38,834 nucleotides of DNA from a virus. Both the position numbers and the translations under genes were made by a program. The stretch is from positions 1 through 38,834 of the IMG/VR virus record IMGVR_UViG_3300034072_002201; one strand, given 5' to 3'. The notes under the pieces are model-generated. The model saw nothing but the letters and a program-made list of their open reading frames with translations. It did no database searches and was not told where the DNA came from. Each line of letters begins with the position of its first letter. Within the stretch, counting starts at the first letter, position 1. Shown piece by piece: positions 37,174 to 38,834 of this stretch.

Positions 37174-38164
37174 TGCCCAACTCCTCGTTGAGCTGGTCGC
37201 GCAGCTGACGCTTCATGTCAGGGGTGAGCATCGAAGCCAGCTTCGGCACGAACTGCCGCTTCTGGTCGAGGCTCAGTCGGGACCACGCGCCCTCGATGGC
37301 GTTGTAGTGCTTCTGGTGCGCCACCGGTGTCGCCAGCGGCACCGCCGCCCCGACGCCGACCGCGATCTTGGCGTCTTCGACACCGATCTCGGGATCGGCG
37401 AGCAGCGCCTCGATCACCTTCCGCCGGATGCCCTCGTCCTTCAGTTGAGTCAGTGCCTTCAGCTGCGCGCCGTTCTCGCCCACCACCGGATGCTTCGCCA
37501 GCTTCTCGGCCAGATCGGGGAACGGCTCGATCACAAGGCGGAAAAGCGCCAGATCGTTGTGGATCGAGCGCTTCGACATGCCGAGAGCATCGCCGACCGA
37601 TTCCTGCCATCCGTATACGCGTGCAATGTTTGCACTCGTATCCTCGACCTCATCCCTGAGAGCCGCCTCAGCGGTCTCTTCGAAGTGCTTCACGCGGTCC
37701 CAGCGGGCCTTCACCGCGAGCTGCTGCTGCGACAGGTTGCCATGCTCGCGCGCAAGCCGATCCTGCGCTGCGGTCACCAGCGCAGCGGTAAACTTCGCCC
37801 GCTCGATCGGCCCGAGCGGGCGGCGGTGCAGGTTCTCGGAAGCCTCAAGATCGGCGAGGTCTTCGGGCTTGCCCTTCACCTCAATCGCGAAGACCGCGAT
37901 GCCCTCATAGGTCGCGCCCATCAGGCGATGCATGCCGGTGACAAGCCGCCAAGGCTTCTTGCCCTCGGCGACCACGGCCTCGATCGACTTGCTCGGCAGG
38001 TTGCGCGTCACCTTGATCGGATCGCGCTGGCCATCAACAGCCATCAACCGGCCCAGCGCGGCAGCCTTGTCCTCGTGGAGGAAGCCGATGCGCTCGGGGA
38101 TTTCGATATCGACGGGTGCAAGCTCCAGCACCGCGGCGCTGGTCAGCAGCGGGCGAGCGTTCAT
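37166..38164 (-). CDS. ParB-like DNA-binding protein
   Basis: 332 residues from ATG 38164 (ATGA with the gene before). VTGMHRLMGA (75-84) and ENLHRRPLGPIERA (110-123) are the two conserved boxes of the ParB N-terminal domain, and ESVGDALGMSKRSIHNDLAL (188-207) is the central helix-turn-helix. No ParA partner is seen, so plasmid-type partitioning is unlikely. ParB-fold proteins in transposable phages are known but poorly understood; they may act as transcription factors or DNA-organising proteins. The C-terminal 70 residues contain a helical part (LSLDQKRQFVPKLASMLTPD). Confidence 0.85.
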   Translation of the reverse strand: MNARPLLTSAAVLELAPVDIEIPERIGFLHEDKAAALGRLMAVDGQRDPIKVTRNLPSKSIEAVVAEGKKPWRLVTGMHRLMGATYEGIAVFAIEVKGKPEDLADLEASENLHRRPLGPIERAKFTAALVTAAQDRLAREHGNLSQQQLAVKARWDRVKHFEETAEAALRDEVEDTSANIARVYGWQESVGDALGMSKRSIHNDLALFRLVIEPFPDLAEKLAKHPVVGENGAQLKALTQLKDEGIRRKVIEALLADPEIGVEDAKIAVGVGAAVPLATPVAHQKHYNAIEGAWSRLSLDQKRQFVPKLASMLTPDMKRQLRDQLNEELGNA

Positions 38165-38577
38165 TGCGCACCCCCACATAGACGATGCGCCCCGCCAGCA
38201 GGCCGGTTAGCCTCCTCGTCACTCGCACAGGAGAACAGCCCATGCCGAACGCCGACCTCTATTCGATCGAGCAGCTGCGCGACCAGCTTTACGCCCTCCA
38301 GCAGCTCGTCCTCGCGCAATGCGTGGCGCTGGGCACCAGCGACCGAGGCACGCTCGACACCACCCTGACCATCGCCGCCGGTCAGGCCGACGCCCTCCTC
38401 GCGCAGGGACGCCCCATCGCGGGCCAGCGGCTCGCGATGCTCATTCATGAGGTCCAGAAGTGCCTCGATTGATGCGCGCGCATCGCCCACCGCGCCCTTC
38501 AGCGCGATCCGGCGGATCAGCGGGCGGATCACGCCGCGATCGGCGAAGCCCGCATCGGCCAGCGCACGCAGGCTCAT
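38161..38577 (-). CDS. Hypothetical early protein overlapping an antisense gene
   Basis: 138 residues: starts ATG 38577 on the stop of the previous gene (ATGA) and stops on the ParB-like start (ATGA). The first 50 residues (SLRALADAGFADRGVIRPLI, then IALKGAVGDARASIEALLDL) have normal codon use and helical character. From about residue 68 codon use becomes atypical, because the plus strand there carries a good reading frame. The coupling supports this gene; the C-terminus may be overprinted. Confidence 0.5.
   Translation of the reverse strand: MSLRALADAGFADRGVIRPLIRRIALKGAVGDARASIEALLDLMNEHREPLARDGASLREEGVGLTGGDGQGGVERASVAGAQRHALREDELLEGVKLVAQLLDRIEVGVRHGLFSCASDEEANRPAGGAHRLCGGAQ
38242..38472 (+). 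CDS. Antisense 76-residue protein in the early region
   Basis: Starts MPNADLYSIEQLRDQLYALQ and ends LIHEVQKCLD. It has AGGAGA 7 nt before the ATG and strongly GC-biased third positions, better than the minus-strand frame across it. It is a helical protein. If real it is one of only two plus-strand genes in the prophage and overlaps the coupled minus-strand gene fully. No family recognised. Confidence 0.55.
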   Translation: MPNADLYSIEQLRDQLYALQQLVLAQCVALGTSDRGTLDTTLTIAAGQADALLAQGRPIAGQRLAMLIHEVQKCLD

Positions 38578-38834
38578 GCCGCCACCGCCTTCCCGCGGCC
38601 CGCAAGCCGCTCAGCATCCGCCGCGTCGATCTTGTCGAGCTCGCGATAGAGCGCCTCGATCGAGTGCAGGTTCGCACCGACCGGATCGGGGCTCTTCGGC
38701 CCCTTGCGCCACCTGAAGAAAGTGGCCGGATGAATGCCTGCCCGTCGGCAAAGCTCGGCGATGGGAATGCGGCACGCCTTCGCGCGGCGCTCGATGTCCC
38801 GGATGATCGATTGCTGGTCCATGGGCAACTGCAT
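38574..38834 (-). CDS. Phage HTH protein at the window edge
   Basis: Up to 86 residues; the first possible ATG is exactly at the window edge, a second is at 38822. AKACRIPIAELCRRAGIHPA then TFFRWRKGPKSPDP form a XRE/Cro-like helix-turn-helix, and SIEALYRELDKIDAADAERL follows. It is the first early gene seen. It could be a Cro/Ner-like or accessory regulator; it does not look like Mu Ner. The immunity repressor is expected further right. Confidence 0.7.
   Translation of the reverse strand: MQLPMDQQSIIRDIERRAKACRIPIAELCRRAGIHPATFFRWRKGPKSPDPVGANLHSIEALYRELDKIDAADAERLAGRGKAVAA

Larger units (their letters stand above)
2187..38834 (-). mobile_element. Mu-like transposable siphovirus prophage (left end beyond the window)
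   Basis: The phage map runs right to left: early control genes, MuA-type transposase and MuB ATPase, GemA and Mor activator, lysis genes, terminase, head, tail, and a DNA modification gene at the distal end. Transposition genes are Mu-like, while portal, protease, capsid, tape measure and tip protein are of HK97/lambda siphovirus type. The published Rhodobacter phage RcapMu and Pseudomonas B3/D3112 are of this general kind. The right end is placed at 2187 from end-site repeats. The left end, with the immunity repressor and the target duplication, is not in the window. Confidence 0.93.

Noticed and set aside
1-38834. CRISPR arrays, tRNA or rRNA genes
   Set aside because: I saw no regularly spaced repeats with unique spacers, no cloverleaf-type sequence and no rRNA segments on either strand.

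Overview
The window holds about 2.2 kb of chromosome of a GC-rich alphaproteobacterium, then about 36.6 kb of a Mu-like (transposable) prophage that runs off the right edge. The host is probably a member of the Sphingomonadales. The evidence is the GC-rich codon use, a siroheme-synthase-type gene, a winged-helix regulator, and a perfect GAAC-N7-GAAC box, the form of SOS (LexA) operator known from Alphaproteobacteria. The genus assignment is inference.

Host part (1-2186): the 3' end of an unrecognised gene, a short siroheme synthase (cysG-like), and a convergent winged-helix regulator with the LexA-type box just upstream of its start. The prophage end is predicted near 2187. It is marked by a TGT start and two 17-bp direct repeats phased by 22 bp, which resemble the end sites bound by MuA-type transposases.

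Prophage (about 2187 to beyond 38834): nearly every gene is on the minus strand, so the phage map reads right to left. The early region (38834 to about 29143) is a tightly coupled operon with mostly 1-4 nt overlaps. It holds helix-turn-helix proteins, a ParB-like protein, an NPPY-type DNA methyltransferase, a LexA-like DNA-binding domain, two tandem paralogous HTH proteins, the DDE transposase (MuA), the AAA+ activator (MuB), GemA and a Mor-type activator. A pair of hairpins (29112-29140) separates it from the lysis block: T4-type lysozyme, nested Rz/Rz1-type spanins, a DksA/TraR zinc finger and a holin-like protein. The packaging and head block follows: small and large terminase, a portal fused to a Mu-F/SPP1-gp7-like domain, an HK97-type protease and an HK97-type capsid. 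Then come connectors, tail tube, chaperones, tape measure, NlpC/P60-like protein and a lambda-J-like tip protein. The early genes are therefore Mu-like, while the virion genes are those of a siphovirus.

The distal end carries unusual cargo: a small lipoprotein, a Gam-type DNA-end-binding protein placed among tail genes, a glycine-rich adhesin, fibre proteins, and a Dam-type adenine methylase at the place where Mu carries mom.

The observations I rate highest are these. (1) A 27-bp inverted repeat (26/27) encloses the holin-like gene; its single mismatch becomes a G-U pair in the transcript, and it covers the holin ribosome-binding site. (2) The Gam homologue lies in the tail module. (3) Two small plus-strand genes run against the phage operons, one between protease and capsid and one antisense to the early operon. 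(4) The prophage end lies about 70 bp from a host SOS box.
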